Shown here: positions 7,415-14,319 of the stretch, piece after piece | Layout: each line of letters opens with the position of its first letter | Numbering within the stretch: the stretch's first letter is position 1 | NCBI GenBank assembly: GCA_900540455.1 | Contig: UQGD01000029.1 | Coordinates: 1-27,816 of the forward strand | DNA length: 27,816 nt | From: an uncultured Faecalibacterium sp. | GTDB lineage: Bacteria; Bacillota; Clostridia; Oscillospirales; Ruminococcaceae | Reading direction: 5' to 3' | Program-made: the position numbers and the translations under genes | Notes under the pieces: generated by a model | Told to the model about the DNA's origin: nothing | Seen by the model: only the letters and a program-made list of their open reading frames with translations | Databases searched by the model: none

Positions 7415-7439
7415 GGTAACGTTCCCGAAACCGTTCCCG
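7415..7439 (+). promoter_or_regulatory. Candidate LacI-family operator
   Basis: GGTAACGTTCCC (7415-7426) is a near-palindrome with the central CG typical of LacI-family operators: half-sites GGTAAC and GGGAAC differ at one base. A second half-site, CGTTCCCG, recurs at 7432-7439 as a direct copy of 7420-7427. The sites lie just after the -10 box, where a bound repressor would block initiation. Autoregulation by the adjacent regulator is inferred. Confidence 0.5.
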
Positions 7440-7491
7440 GCTTTCCAACGGAACGCCGGTGCTTAAAATAACAGGAACGAGGGGTTAGCTC

Positions 7492-8490
7492 ATGACCATT
7501 AAGGATATCGCCCGCATCAGCGGATGCTCGGTGAGTACGATTTCCCGGGTCATCAACGACCGGCCGGACGTCCACCCGGAAACCAAGGAGCGCATCCGCC
7601 GCATCATGCGGGAGGTTGGTTTTACCCCCAACACCAATGCCCGGCAGCTGAAAATCCAGCAATCCCGCAGTTTGGTGTTTGTGGTAAAAGGCACCCGCAA
7701 CCTCTTTTTCTCGGACTTTCTGGTCCAGCTGCAGCGAGCCGCTACCTTGTATGGTTACAACGGCATCGTCTCCTATCTGGACGAGAACGCCAACGAGATC
7801 GATGCTGCAGAAAAGATCCTGCGGGAGATCAAGCCCAAGGGTATGATCTTTTTGGGCGGAAGCGTTGCAAACTTCCAGCGTGGATTTCACTCCATCACGG
7901 TGCCTTCGGTGCTGGCCACCTTGGTATCCGAGGAGTTGGTCTTTCCCAACCTGTCCATGGTAGGGGTCGATGACCGGGCCGCCGCACGGGATGCGGTGGA
8001 CTACTTGATCCGTCAAGGACACCGCCGCATTGCGGTGCTGGGCGGACCGGAAAGCAGCTATCCCAGCCGGATGCGCCGCCTGGGCGCACAAGACGCTATG
8101 GAAGCTGCGGGGCTGGCTTTTGACGACCGGCTGTACGGACTGTCCAACTACGATTTCGAGTCCGCCTATCACGGCATGAACAGCTTGCTGGCCCGCCGGG
8201 CGGAGTTTACCGCACTGTTTGCCATGAGCGATGTCATTGCCTTTGGTGCGATACGTGCACTGGTCAGCGCAGGGTTTCAGGTGCCCAAAGATGTGTCTGT
8301 TATTGGATTTGACGGCATCACGATGTCCCGCTACTGCGTACCGGTGATGACCACCATCGTGCAGCCCAGTGAGCAGATCGCGCTGCAAAGCGTTGAACTG
8401 CTGGTAAGGCAGATCGAGCATGGTGCTCCGGCGCAGACCGTGACCCTGCAGCCGGACCTGCAGCAGGGGGAAAGCGTACTTCCCCGCTGA
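7492..8490 (+). CDS. LacI-family transcriptional regulator (MalR-like)
   Basis: This 332-residue repressor has an N-terminal helix-turn-helix (residues 1-47, MTIKDIARISGCSVSTISRV) with the hinge helix after NTNARQLK. A periplasmic-binding-protein-like effector domain follows. It contains MVGVDDRAAARDAVDYLIRQGHRRIAVLGG and the terminal SVIGFDGITMSRYCVPVMTTI, both standard for the family. The start at 7492 follows GAGGGG at 7479-7484. It lies directly upstream of, and on the same strand as, an ABC sugar transporter and a 4-alpha-glucanotransferase. It therefore most likely controls that locus in response to a maltose-type sugar, through sites at 7415-7439. The effector is not provable from sequence. 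Confidence 0.92.
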   Translation: MTIKDIARISGCSVSTISRVINDRPDVHPETKERIRRIMREVGFTPNTNARQLKIQQSRSLVFVVKGTRNLFFSDFLVQLQRAATLYGYNGIVSYLDENANEIDAAEKILREIKPKGMIFLGGSVANFQRGFHSITVPSVLATLVSEELVFPNLSMVGVDDRAAARDAVDYLIRQGHRRIAVLGGPESSYPSRMRRLGAQDAMEAAGLAFDDRLYGLSNYDFESAYHGMNSLLARRAEFTALFAMSDVIAFGAIRALVSAGFQVPKDVSVIGFDGITMSRYCVPVMTTIVQPSEQIALQSVELLVRQIEHGAPAQTVTLQPDLQQGESVLPR

Positions 8491-8510
8491 ACCTTTTCTT
8501 TTGTCTCTCT

Positions 8511-8528
8511 TCCGTCCACGCAGACGGA
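8511..8528 (+). repeat. Small inverted repeat before the binding-protein gene
   Basis: TCCGTC (8511-8516) and GACGGA (8523-8528) form a perfect 6-bp inverted repeat with a six-base loop, without a following T-run. It may be an mRNA-stabilising hairpin or a processing element between the regulator and binding-protein cistrons. No promoter boxes were recognised in 8491-8565. Confidence 0.3.
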
Positions 8529-8565
8529 TCACAAAAAACCACACAAATAAGCAAGGAGAACTAAG

Positions 8566-9912
8566 ATGAAAAAGATGATCTCTCGCCGTAATTTCCTCGC
8601 CGCTGCCGGTGTCTCGGCTGCTGCATTGGGTCTGGCCGCCTGCGGCGGTTCCAGCTCCAGCTCGGCTCCTGCCAGCAGCGCTGCTCCCTCCTCCTCTGCT
8701 GCTTCCTCTGCACCCGCAGCCAGCGGCAAGGTCTACTATCTGAACTTCAAGCCCGAACAGGATGAGGATTGGCAGAAACTGGCCAAGGCATATACCGAGG
8801 AGACCGGTGTGCCCGTCACTGTGGTGACCGCTGCTTCCGGCCAGTACGAGACCACCCTGATGAGCGAGATGGAAAAGAGCGAGGCTCCCACCCTGTTCCA
8901 GGTCAACGGCCCGGTGGGTCTGGCCAACTGGAAAGACTACTGCTACGACCTGGCAGGCTCCCCCCTGTACGGTGAGCTGACCAGCGACTCCTTTGCACTG
9001 AAGGAGGGCGATACGGTCCACAGCATCGCCTACGTCATCGAGACCTACGGCATCATCTACAATAAGGAGCTGCTGACTGCTGCTGGCTATACCCAGGACG
9101 ATATCAAGGGCTTTGATGACCTGAAGAAGGTCGCCGACGATATCCAGGCCCGCAAGGCAGAGCTGGGCGTGGACGGCGCCTTTACCTCCGCAGGCATGGA
9201 CGGCTCCTCTGACTGGCGTTTCAAGACCCATCTGGCCAACCTGCCCATCTACTATGAGTACAAGGCCGACGGCATTAGCAGCACCGACGCCATCAAGGGC
9301 ACCTATCTGGACAACTACAAGCAGATCTGGGATCTGTACATCACCGATTCCACCTGCGACCCCAAGCTGCTGGCCAGCAAGACCGGCAACGACGCTGTGG
9401 CAGAGTTTGTGGGCAAGAAGGCCGTCTTCTACCAGAACGGCACCTGGGCATACACCGATGTGAAGGATCTGGGCGATGACAATCTGGGCATGCTGCCTGT
9501 TTACATTGGTGCAGAAGGCGAAGAGAATCAGGGCCTGTGCACCGGTTCTGAGAACTACTGGTGCGTGAACAACACCGCTAAGGACGAGGATATCCAGGCA
9601 ACGCTGGACTTCCTGTACTGGTGTGTCACCTCCGACAAGGGCACCGCTGCCATGGCAGACGACATGGGCTTCGTGATCCCCTTCAAGAAGGCGAAGGATT
9701 CCACCAACCCCCTGATCACCATCTCCAACCAGTATGTGGCTGACGGCAAGACCAGTGTGGACTGGTGCTTCTCCACCATGCCTTCTGAGGAGTGGAAGAA
9801 CGGTGTTGGCAGCGCCTTGACCGCCTATGCGGCTGGTACCGGCGACTGGGACGCTGTGGTCACCGCTTTTGTGGACGGCTGGGCCACCGAATATAAGCTG
9901 GCCAACGGCTAA
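8566..9912 (+). CDS. ABC transporter sugar-binding lipoprotein (family 1)
   Basis: This is a 448-residue extracellular solute-binding protein. The N-terminus has a signal peptide with the lipobox LAAC, lipidated at C26. A low-complexity Ser/Ala/Pro linker (about 27-54) keeps the binding domain off the membrane. The domain runs from KVYYLNFKPEQDEDWQKLAKAYTEETGVPV to the end and has the family 1 (MalE/MsmE-like) order, with IETYGIIYNKELL near residue 160. A twin-arginine-like SRRNFLAAAG precedes the hydrophobic core. The start at 8566 follows AAGGAG. It is the first transport gene of the locus, and an intercistronic hairpin after it would favour its excess over the permeases. Maltose or maltodextrin is the likely ligand, inferred from the malQ neighbour. 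Confidence 0.93.
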   Translation: MKKMISRRNFLAAAGVSAAALGLAACGGSSSSSAPASSAAPSSSAASSAPAASGKVYYLNFKPEQDEDWQKLAKAYTEETGVPVTVVTAASGQYETTLMSEMEKSEAPTLFQVNGPVGLANWKDYCYDLAGSPLYGELTSDSFALKEGDTVHSIAYVIETYGIIYNKELLTAAGYTQDDIKGFDDLKKVADDIQARKAELGVDGAFTSAGMDGSSDWRFKTHLANLPIYYEYKADGISSTDAIKGTYLDNYKQIWDLYITDSTCDPKLLASKTGNDAVAEFVGKKAVFYQNGTWAYTDVKDLGDDNLGMLPVYIGAEGEENQGLCTGSENYWCVNNTAKDEDIQATLDFLYWCVTSDKGTAAMADDMGFVIPFKKAKDSTNPLITISNQYVADGKTSVDWCFSTMPSEEWKNGVGSALTAYAAGTGDWDAVVTAFVDGWATEYKLANG

Positions 9913-9937
9913 GCACCAGCACTGTAAAATACAGACC

Positions 9938-9984
9938 CCCAAAAAGGAGGCGGGCGAAGGGTTCGCCCGCCTCCGCTTTTTGGG
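9938..9984 (+). terminator. Large intercistronic hairpin (attenuator) between binding protein and permeases
   Basis: GGAGGCGGGCGAA (9946-9958) pairs with TTCGCCCGCCTCC (9962-9974) around a GGG loop. After a two-base bulge the stem continues as CCCAAAAA (9938-9945) with TTTTTGGG (9977-9984), about 21 pairs in all. It has a T-run on its 3' side. Such stems after a binding-protein gene stabilise the upstream mRNA or terminate part of the transcripts, giving more binding protein than permease. Confidence 0.75.
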
Positions 9985-10005
9985 TCAAGCAACAGGAGGT
10001 CACTT

Positions 10006-10857
10006 ATGCAAAAGGCCATCAGCAGATATTGGCCGATCTTTGTGCTGCCCACGCTGGCCGCCTTTACTATCGGCTTTATCTGGCCCTTTATCTGGGGCGT
10101 TTATCTTTCTTTCCAGCGGTTCACCACCGTCAGCAAGACCACCTTTGTGGGCCTGCAAAACTACATCTCGGTGTTCCAGGACAGCAGTTTTCTGCACGCC
10201 TTTGGCTTTACCACCGCCTTCACCATCGTCTCTACGGTGATCATCAACGTCTGCGCCTTTGCCATTGCGCTGGCGCTGACCCGCGGCATCCGGGGCACCA
10301 ACCTGTTCCGCACCGTGTACTTTATGCCCAACCTCATTGGCGGCATTCTGCTGGGCTATATCTGGCAGATCCTGCTCAATGGTGTGCTGGCCAACCTGGA
10401 AAAGCCCCTGCTGGCGCTGGATTCCACCGCAGGTTTCTGGGGTCTGATCATCCTGATGTGCTGGCAGCAGATCGGCTATATGATGATCATCTATGTAGCG
10501 GGCCTGCAGGGCGTGCCGGGGGATCTGATCGAGGCGGCACGGATCGACGGCGCCTCTGACCGGGCCATCCTGTTCAAGATCAAGCTGCCCATGGTCATGC
10601 CCAGCGTCACCATCTGCACTTTCCTGACCCTGACCAACAGCTTCAAGCTCTTTGACCAGAACGTGGCTCTGACTGCGGGCGAACCCGCCAATATGAGCGA
10701 GATGCTGGCGCTGAACATCTACAATACCTTCTATGGCCGCTCCGGCGCACAGTGGAAGGGCATCGGCCAGGCAAAGGCTGTGGTATTCTTCCTGATCGTG
10801 GTAGTCATCTCCCTGATCCAGCTTAAAATGACCCGCTCCAAGGAGGTGCAGGCATAA
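10006..10857 (+). CDS. ABC sugar transporter permease, MalF/UgpA type
   Basis: This 283-residue membrane protein has six predicted helices; the first is MQKAISRYWPIFVLPTLAAFTIGFIWPFIWGVYLSF without the long MalF insertion. The EAA loop that contacts the ATPase reads DLIEAARIDGASDRAILFKIKLPMVMPS (about residues 169-196), typical of carbohydrate-uptake CUT1 systems. AGGAGG lies 9 bases before the ATG. The stop shares one base with the next start (TAATG, 10855-10859), so the second permease is translationally coupled. It forms one half of the membrane channel with the next gene, fed by the lipoprotein upstream. Confidence 0.94.
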   Translation: MQKAISRYWPIFVLPTLAAFTIGFIWPFIWGVYLSFQRFTTVSKTTFVGLQNYISVFQDSSFLHAFGFTTAFTIVSTVIINVCAFAIALALTRGIRGTNLFRTVYFMPNLIGGILLGYIWQILLNGVLANLEKPLLALDSTAGFWGLIILMCWQQIGYMMIIYVAGLQGVPGDLIEAARIDGASDRAILFKIKLPMVMPSVTICTFLTLTNSFKLFDQNVALTAGEPANMSEMLALNIYNTFYGRSGAQWKGIGQAKAVVFFLIVVVISLIQLKMTRSKEVQA

Positions 10858-11699
10858 TGGTCAAACAGAAAAAGCGCGTCAACACTCTGCTTACGGTGCT
10901 CATGTCCCTGCTGTGCCTGTTCTGGGTCTACCCCATTGTGCTGATCCTGCTGAACAGCCTGAAAAAAGAGGGCACCTTTACCACCTCCACCGTGTTCCAG
11001 CTGCCTACTGCTGAAACCTTTGCGGGCCTGTCCAACTACATTTACGGCGTCGTGAAGATGGACTTCCTCTCCAGTTTGCTGTACAGCCTGGTGATCACCG
11101 TCAGCAGCGTATTTTTGATCTTGCTGTGCTGCTCCATGACCGGCTGGTACCTGACCCGGGTAAACAACAAACTGAGCAAGTTCATGAATCTGCTGATCGT
11201 GTTCTCCATGGTCGTCCCCTTCCAGATGGTGATGTTCACCCTTTCTAAAACCGCCGACACCCTGAAGCTGAACACTCCTTGGAACATCTGCATCATCTAC
11301 CTGGGTTTTGGTGCGGGCCTGGCCGTGTTTATGTTCACCGGCTTTATGAAGAGCGTTCCCATCGAGATCGAAGAAGCCGCCATGATCGACGGCTGCAACC
11401 CGATACAGATCTTCTTCCGCATCGTATTCCCCATCCTGAAACCCACCATGATCTCCACCGCTATCCTGGAGACCATGTGGGTCTGGAACGACTACCTGCT
11501 GCCCACCCTGGTGCTGGACATCAAAAAATACCGCACCATCCCCATGGCGATCCAGTATTTCCGGGGCGGCTATGGCCGGGTAGAGCTGGCTCCCATGATG
11601 GCCTGCATCATCATCGCCATCATCCCCATCATCCTGCTGTACATCTCCTGCCAGAAGTACATCATTGAGGGCGTTGTTGCGGGCGCCGTCAAGGGATAA
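10857..11699 (+). CDS. ABC sugar transporter permease, MalG/UgpE type
   Basis: This 280-residue partner permease starts with a short basic stretch and the helix LLTVLMSLLCLFWVYPIVLILLNSLK. Its EAA loop is EIEEAAMIDGCNPIQIFFRIVFPILKPT, and the C-terminal helix ends LYISCQKYIIEGVVAGAVKG, all CUT1 marks. It overlaps the previous gene by one base and lies 20 bases before malQ. The locus carries no ATPase gene. In Gram-positive bacteria several CUT1 importers commonly share one MsmK-type ATPase encoded elsewhere, which is the inference here. Specificity for alpha-glucans comes only from context. Confidence 0.94.
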   Translation: MVKQKKRVNTLLTVLMSLLCLFWVYPIVLILLNSLKKEGTFTTSTVFQLPTAETFAGLSNYIYGVVKMDFLSSLLYSLVITVSSVFLILLCCSMTGWYLTRVNNKLSKFMNLLIVFSMVVPFQMVMFTLSKTADTLKLNTPWNICIIYLGFGAGLAVFMFTGFMKSVPIEIEEAAMIDGCNPIQIFFRIVFPILKPTMISTAILETMWVWNDYLLPTLVLDIKKYRTIPMAIQYFRGGYGRVELAPMMACIIIAIIPIILLYISCQKYIIEGVVAGAVKG

Positions 11700-11719
11700 G
11701 CAGCAAGGAGGGATCGGCA

Positions 11720-13183
11720 ATGCGAGCAAGTGGCATCCTGATGCCAATATTCAGCCTGCCTGGGCCTTACGGCATTGGCACGCTGGGACAGGCAGCCTAT
11801 GATTTTGTGGATTTCTTGGCCGAGACCGGACAGACCTACTGGCAGATGCTGCCCATTGGCCCCACCGGTTACGGCGACAGCCCTTATCAGAGCTTTTCTG
11901 CCTTTGCAGGCAACCCCTATTTTATCGACCCAGAGTTTTTGCTGCGGCAGGGTCTGCTGACAGAGTCCGAACTGCCGCCCCCGCAGCCGGAAGGCCGGGT
12001 GGATTATGGCGCACTGTATCAGCAGCGTCCTCCCATGCTGCAAAGGGCAGCAGCCCGGCTATTGGCTGCGCCCCCCGCCTCCTACCAGGATTTCTGCGCA
12101 GAGCATAATTTCTGGCTGGACGATCATGCTCTGTTTATGGCGGTCAAAGCGCAGCAGGGCCAAGCCGGGTTGGATCAGTGGCCGGATGCGCTGCGCACAC
12201 GGCAGCCCCAGGCGATCGCCCAGGCCAAGTACGAACTGGCAGGCGAGATCGCATACCACAAGGCTGTACAGTTTTTGTTCTACCAGCAGTGGACAGCCCT
12301 GAAAGCCTATGCCAATCGCCAGGGGGTCAAGCTCATCGGGGACATCCCCATCTATGTCAGCCCCGATTCCAGCGATCTGTGGACCCGTCCGGACCTGTTC
12401 CAGACCGACGGCGCTGTACGGCTGACCCATGTGGCAGGCTGCCCGCCGGATGCATTTGCTGCCGACGGTCAGCTGTGGGGCAACCCCCTATACGATTGGC
12501 CCCGCCACAAGGAGGAGGGCTTTGCCTGGTGGAAGCGCCGGATGCGCCACGCCACCTCCATCTACGATGTCGTGCGCATCGACCACTTCCGCGGGTTTGA
12601 GAGCTACTTCTCTATTCCATCCGGCTGTCCTTGTGCACAGGGACATTGGGAACCTGGCCCCGGCCATGCATTTTTGCAGGCCATGCAGCAGGAGCTGGGC
12701 AGCGGGCATATCATTGCGGAGGACCTGGGTTTTTTGACCGAAGGCGTGCGTCAGCTGCTGGCAGACAGCGGTTACCCAGGTATGAAGATCATGCAGTTTG
12801 CCTTTGACAGCCGGGAAGCCGGCAACTACCTGCCCTACACCTATCCCCCGAACAGCGTAGTATACACCGGCACCCATGACAATGTCACCACCGAAGCCTG
12901 GCGAGAAAATGCCAGCCCTGCGGACATCCATCTGGCCTGCCAATATCTGCGCTGCACCCCAGACCAGTTGACGGACAGCATGATCTGCGCCTGCCTGGCC
13001 AGTGTATCGGACACCGCCATCATTCCTCTGGCGGACTGGCTGCATCTTGGGGCTGAGGGGCGCATCAACACCCCCAGCACCCAGCAGGGCAACTGGCAAT
13101 GGCGGCTGAACCAGCCCTTGGTTCCCGCACTGCGCCAAAAGATCCGGGAGCTGACCCAGCTCTACGGCCGCCTGCACAGCTGA
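11720..13183 (+). CDS. malQ: 4-alpha-glucanotransferase (amylomaltase, GH77)
   Basis: This 487-residue cytoplasmic enzyme transfers alpha-1,4-glucan chains between maltodextrins and releases glucose. GH77 marks are clear: GILMPIFSLPGPYGIGTLG (5-23), WQMLPIGPTGYGDSPYQ (41-57), GDIPIYV (207-213) and GQLWGNPLYDW (250-260). It also has RIDHFRGF with nucleophile D288, IIAEDLGF with acid/base E334, and TGTHDN with H386-D387. Length is the usual ~490-500. It follows the permeases by 20 bases with a CAAGGAGGG site, so imported maltodextrins meet this enzyme directly. A terminator closes the unit. One oddity is VAGCPPDAF where VAGVPPDYF is more usual, but neither residue is catalytic. Confidence 0.96.
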   Translation: MRASGILMPIFSLPGPYGIGTLGQAAYDFVDFLAETGQTYWQMLPIGPTGYGDSPYQSFSAFAGNPYFIDPEFLLRQGLLTESELPPPQPEGRVDYGALYQQRPPMLQRAAARLLAAPPASYQDFCAEHNFWLDDHALFMAVKAQQGQAGLDQWPDALRTRQPQAIAQAKYELAGEIAYHKAVQFLFYQQWTALKAYANRQGVKLIGDIPIYVSPDSSDLWTRPDLFQTDGAVRLTHVAGCPPDAFAADGQLWGNPLYDWPRHKEEGFAWWKRRMRHATSIYDVVRIDHFRGFESYFSIPSGCPCAQGHWEPGPGHAFLQAMQQELGSGHIIAEDLGFLTEGVRQLLADSGYPGMKIMQFAFDSREAGNYLPYTYPPNSVVYTGTHDNVTTEAWRENASPADIHLACQYLRCTPDQLTDSMICACLASVSDTAIIPLADWLHLGAEGRINTPSTQQGNWQWRLNQPLVPALRQKIRELTQLYGRLHS

Positions 13184-13202
13184 ATAGCATCGTTTCCCCT
13201 TT

Positions 13203-13243
13203 CCGTCTGCATCCGGATCTTGTGCCGGGGCAGGCGGTTTTTT
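13203..13243 (+). terminator. Intrinsic terminator of the malQ locus
   Basis: CCGTCTGC (13203-13210) pairs with GCAGGCGG (13230-13237), allowing one G-T pair. An inner CCGG/CCGG stem (13213-13216 with 13225-13228) lies inside it, and six T residues run to 13243. Confidence 0.8.
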
Positions 13244-13359
13244 GTTCCTGCCGGAGATAAAATTTTTCCTCCAGGAACATTTTTTCGGAAGACGGAGAAC
13301 TCCGCCCGCACACATTTGCACTTAACTACGTCCTTTATTTGCGTGTTCTGCCGTTCTTC

Positions 13360-13407
13360 CGACAAAACAGGAGCGTTTTATTTTCTTTCGCTCTCTTGTC
13401 GTTTTTT
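13360..13407 (+). promoter_or_regulatory. Inverted repeat spanning the -35 box of the double-glycine gene pair
   Basis: CGACAA (13360-13365) and TTGTCG (13396-13401), with an inner GAGCG (13371-13375)/CGCTC (13389-13393), form a long-arm inverted repeat. Six T residues follow (13402-13407). The downstream arm is the -35 box itself. It could be an operator or a second terminator for incoming transcripts. In 13244-13359 I see nothing else. Confidence 0.4.
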
Positions 13408-13424
13408 GTGAAATATGCTATAAT
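13396..13424 (+). promoter_or_regulatory. Promoter of the double-glycine peptide genes
   Basis: TTGTCG (13396-13401) is followed after 17 bases by a perfect TATAAT (13419-13424). The TG at 13416-13417 makes an extended -10 element. Transcription would start near 13431, about 48 bases before the first start codon. Confidence 0.8.
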
Positions 13425-13478
13425 CCAAGTAACATCGTCCCCGTGCTGTGAGCGGGGTGCACGAAAGGAGAATTCCCA

Positions 13479-13907
13479 ATGGAGCTTACATATCAAAATG
13501 CAGTTCGTCTGCCCAGCAGCTATTGTGTGCTGACAGAGGAAGAAATGACCTATGTGGACGGCGGCAAGGTGGTCATCACCTTCCATCCGGAGGCCATCGT
13601 ACCCATGCTGACCAATATGGCCGTCAACATGACCTATATGCTGGCAGCCGGTGCATTTACTTCGGTGGTCAATGGTGTGGTCAAGGGCTACCGGGATGGC
13701 CTGTCTCCCCTTCAGACCCTGACCCATTTCTGGGGCCGCCAGAACACCGGCGGCAAGGTGGCCAGCGTATTGGTCGGCGGCCTGGCTGCTGGTTACGCCG
13801 GACTGCAGGCTTATTCGATGTACACCACGGTCAAACAGCTGATCGATGCAGTGAAGAGTGCAGCAAACCCGCAGCCTGCACCGGAGGCAATCCCTCAGGC
13901 TATTTAA
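13479..13907 (+). CDS. Putative double-glycine-leader secreted peptide/protein 1
   Basis: I do not recognise the mature protein. The 142-residue product begins with a 29-residue leader that ends in a double glycine (G28-G29). The leader contains P12-S-S-Y-C-V-L18-T-E20-E-E22-x3-V26. This is the pattern cut by C39-peptidase ABC exporters in class II bacteriocins and related secreted peptides. The remaining 113 residues have a hydrophobic stretch near 43-65, a basic/polar middle (KGYRDG, FWGRQ) and a Gly/Ala-rich stretch near 90-108. The tail is Pro/Ala-rich. AAAGGAG lies at 13464-13470 and a strong promoter precedes it. The second gene, 35 bases downstream, has the same leader pattern. No exporter or immunity gene lies in the window. 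It could be a bacteriocin-like or signalling protein; an ordinary small membrane protein is the alternative. Confidence 0.65.
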   Translation: MELTYQNAVRLPSSYCVLTEEEMTYVDGGKVVITFHPEAIVPMLTNMAVNMTYMLAAGAFTSVVNGVVKGYRDGLSPLQTLTHFWGRQNTGGKVASVLVGGLAAGYAGLQAYSMYTTVKQLIDAVKSAANPQPAPEAIPQAI

Positions 13908-13942
13908 GCTGATGGTACGCCCCTCACAGAAAGGAGCTTTTT

Positions 13943-14242
13943 ATGAAGACTTTGCAGATGCCTGCTTCGTACGCTGCTCTTTCTGAGCAGGAGCAGCAAA
14001 ATGCCGTTGGCGGCGGCGAATTATTTGATGCACTGGGGAACTTTTTCAGCAGCATCCATCTGGACGATCTGATGCTGGGCAATGCATTCTTTGCGCTGTC
14101 CTTCACCTTTGTGCCGGCGCTGCTGTTCAATGTAGTGCGTGTAGGTTTTGGTTTGGCCAAGACCATCTACCACAACATCAGCGGGCTGCTGGGTCTGCGG
14201 GAGCAGGCACAGAACGCTATGGCAAAACTGTATCTCCGCTGA
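13943..14242 (+). CDS. Putative double-glycine-leader secreted peptide 2
   Basis: This is a 99-residue product with no family I can name. Its leader aligns without gaps to that of the previous gene: P7-A-S-Y10-A-A-L13-S-E15-Q-E17, then x5 and G23-G24. A third Gly follows. Cleavage after G24 leaves 75 residues. These are a short amphipathic stretch with acidic residues (FDALGNFFSSIHLDDLM), a hydrophobic helix (about 45-68) and a basic amphipathic C-terminal helix ending AMAKLYLR. The gene has its own GAAAGGAG site and shares the upstream promoter. Shared leaders with unrelated mature parts point to common processing by one exporter, as in two-peptide bacteriocins, but the mature parts are longer than usual for that class. 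A shared terminator follows. Confidence 0.65.
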   Translation: MKTLQMPASYAALSEQEQQNAVGGGELFDALGNFFSSIHLDDLMLGNAFFALSFTFVPALLFNVVRVGFGLAKTIYHNISGLLGLREQAQNAMAKLYLR

Positions 14243-14259
14243 GCATCTTCTATCCAAAT

Positions 14260-14297
14260 AAAAACAAGCGCATCCCCATGGGGATGCGCTTGTTTTT
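14260..14297. terminator. Bidirectional terminator between the peptide genes and galactokinase
   Basis: AAAAACAAGCGCATCCCC (14260-14277) and GGGGATGCGCTTGTTTTT (14280-14297) are perfectly complementary, with A and T runs on the two sides. It ends both convergent transcripts. Confidence 0.92.
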
Positions 14298-14319
14298 ATG
14301 ACATAAAACCGCCGGATAC

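Noticed and set aside
7405..9942. 845-codon open frame on the minus strand opposite the LacI and binding-protein genes
   Set aside because: It is a codon-bias mirror of two well-identified plus-strand genes. Its translation has no family features.
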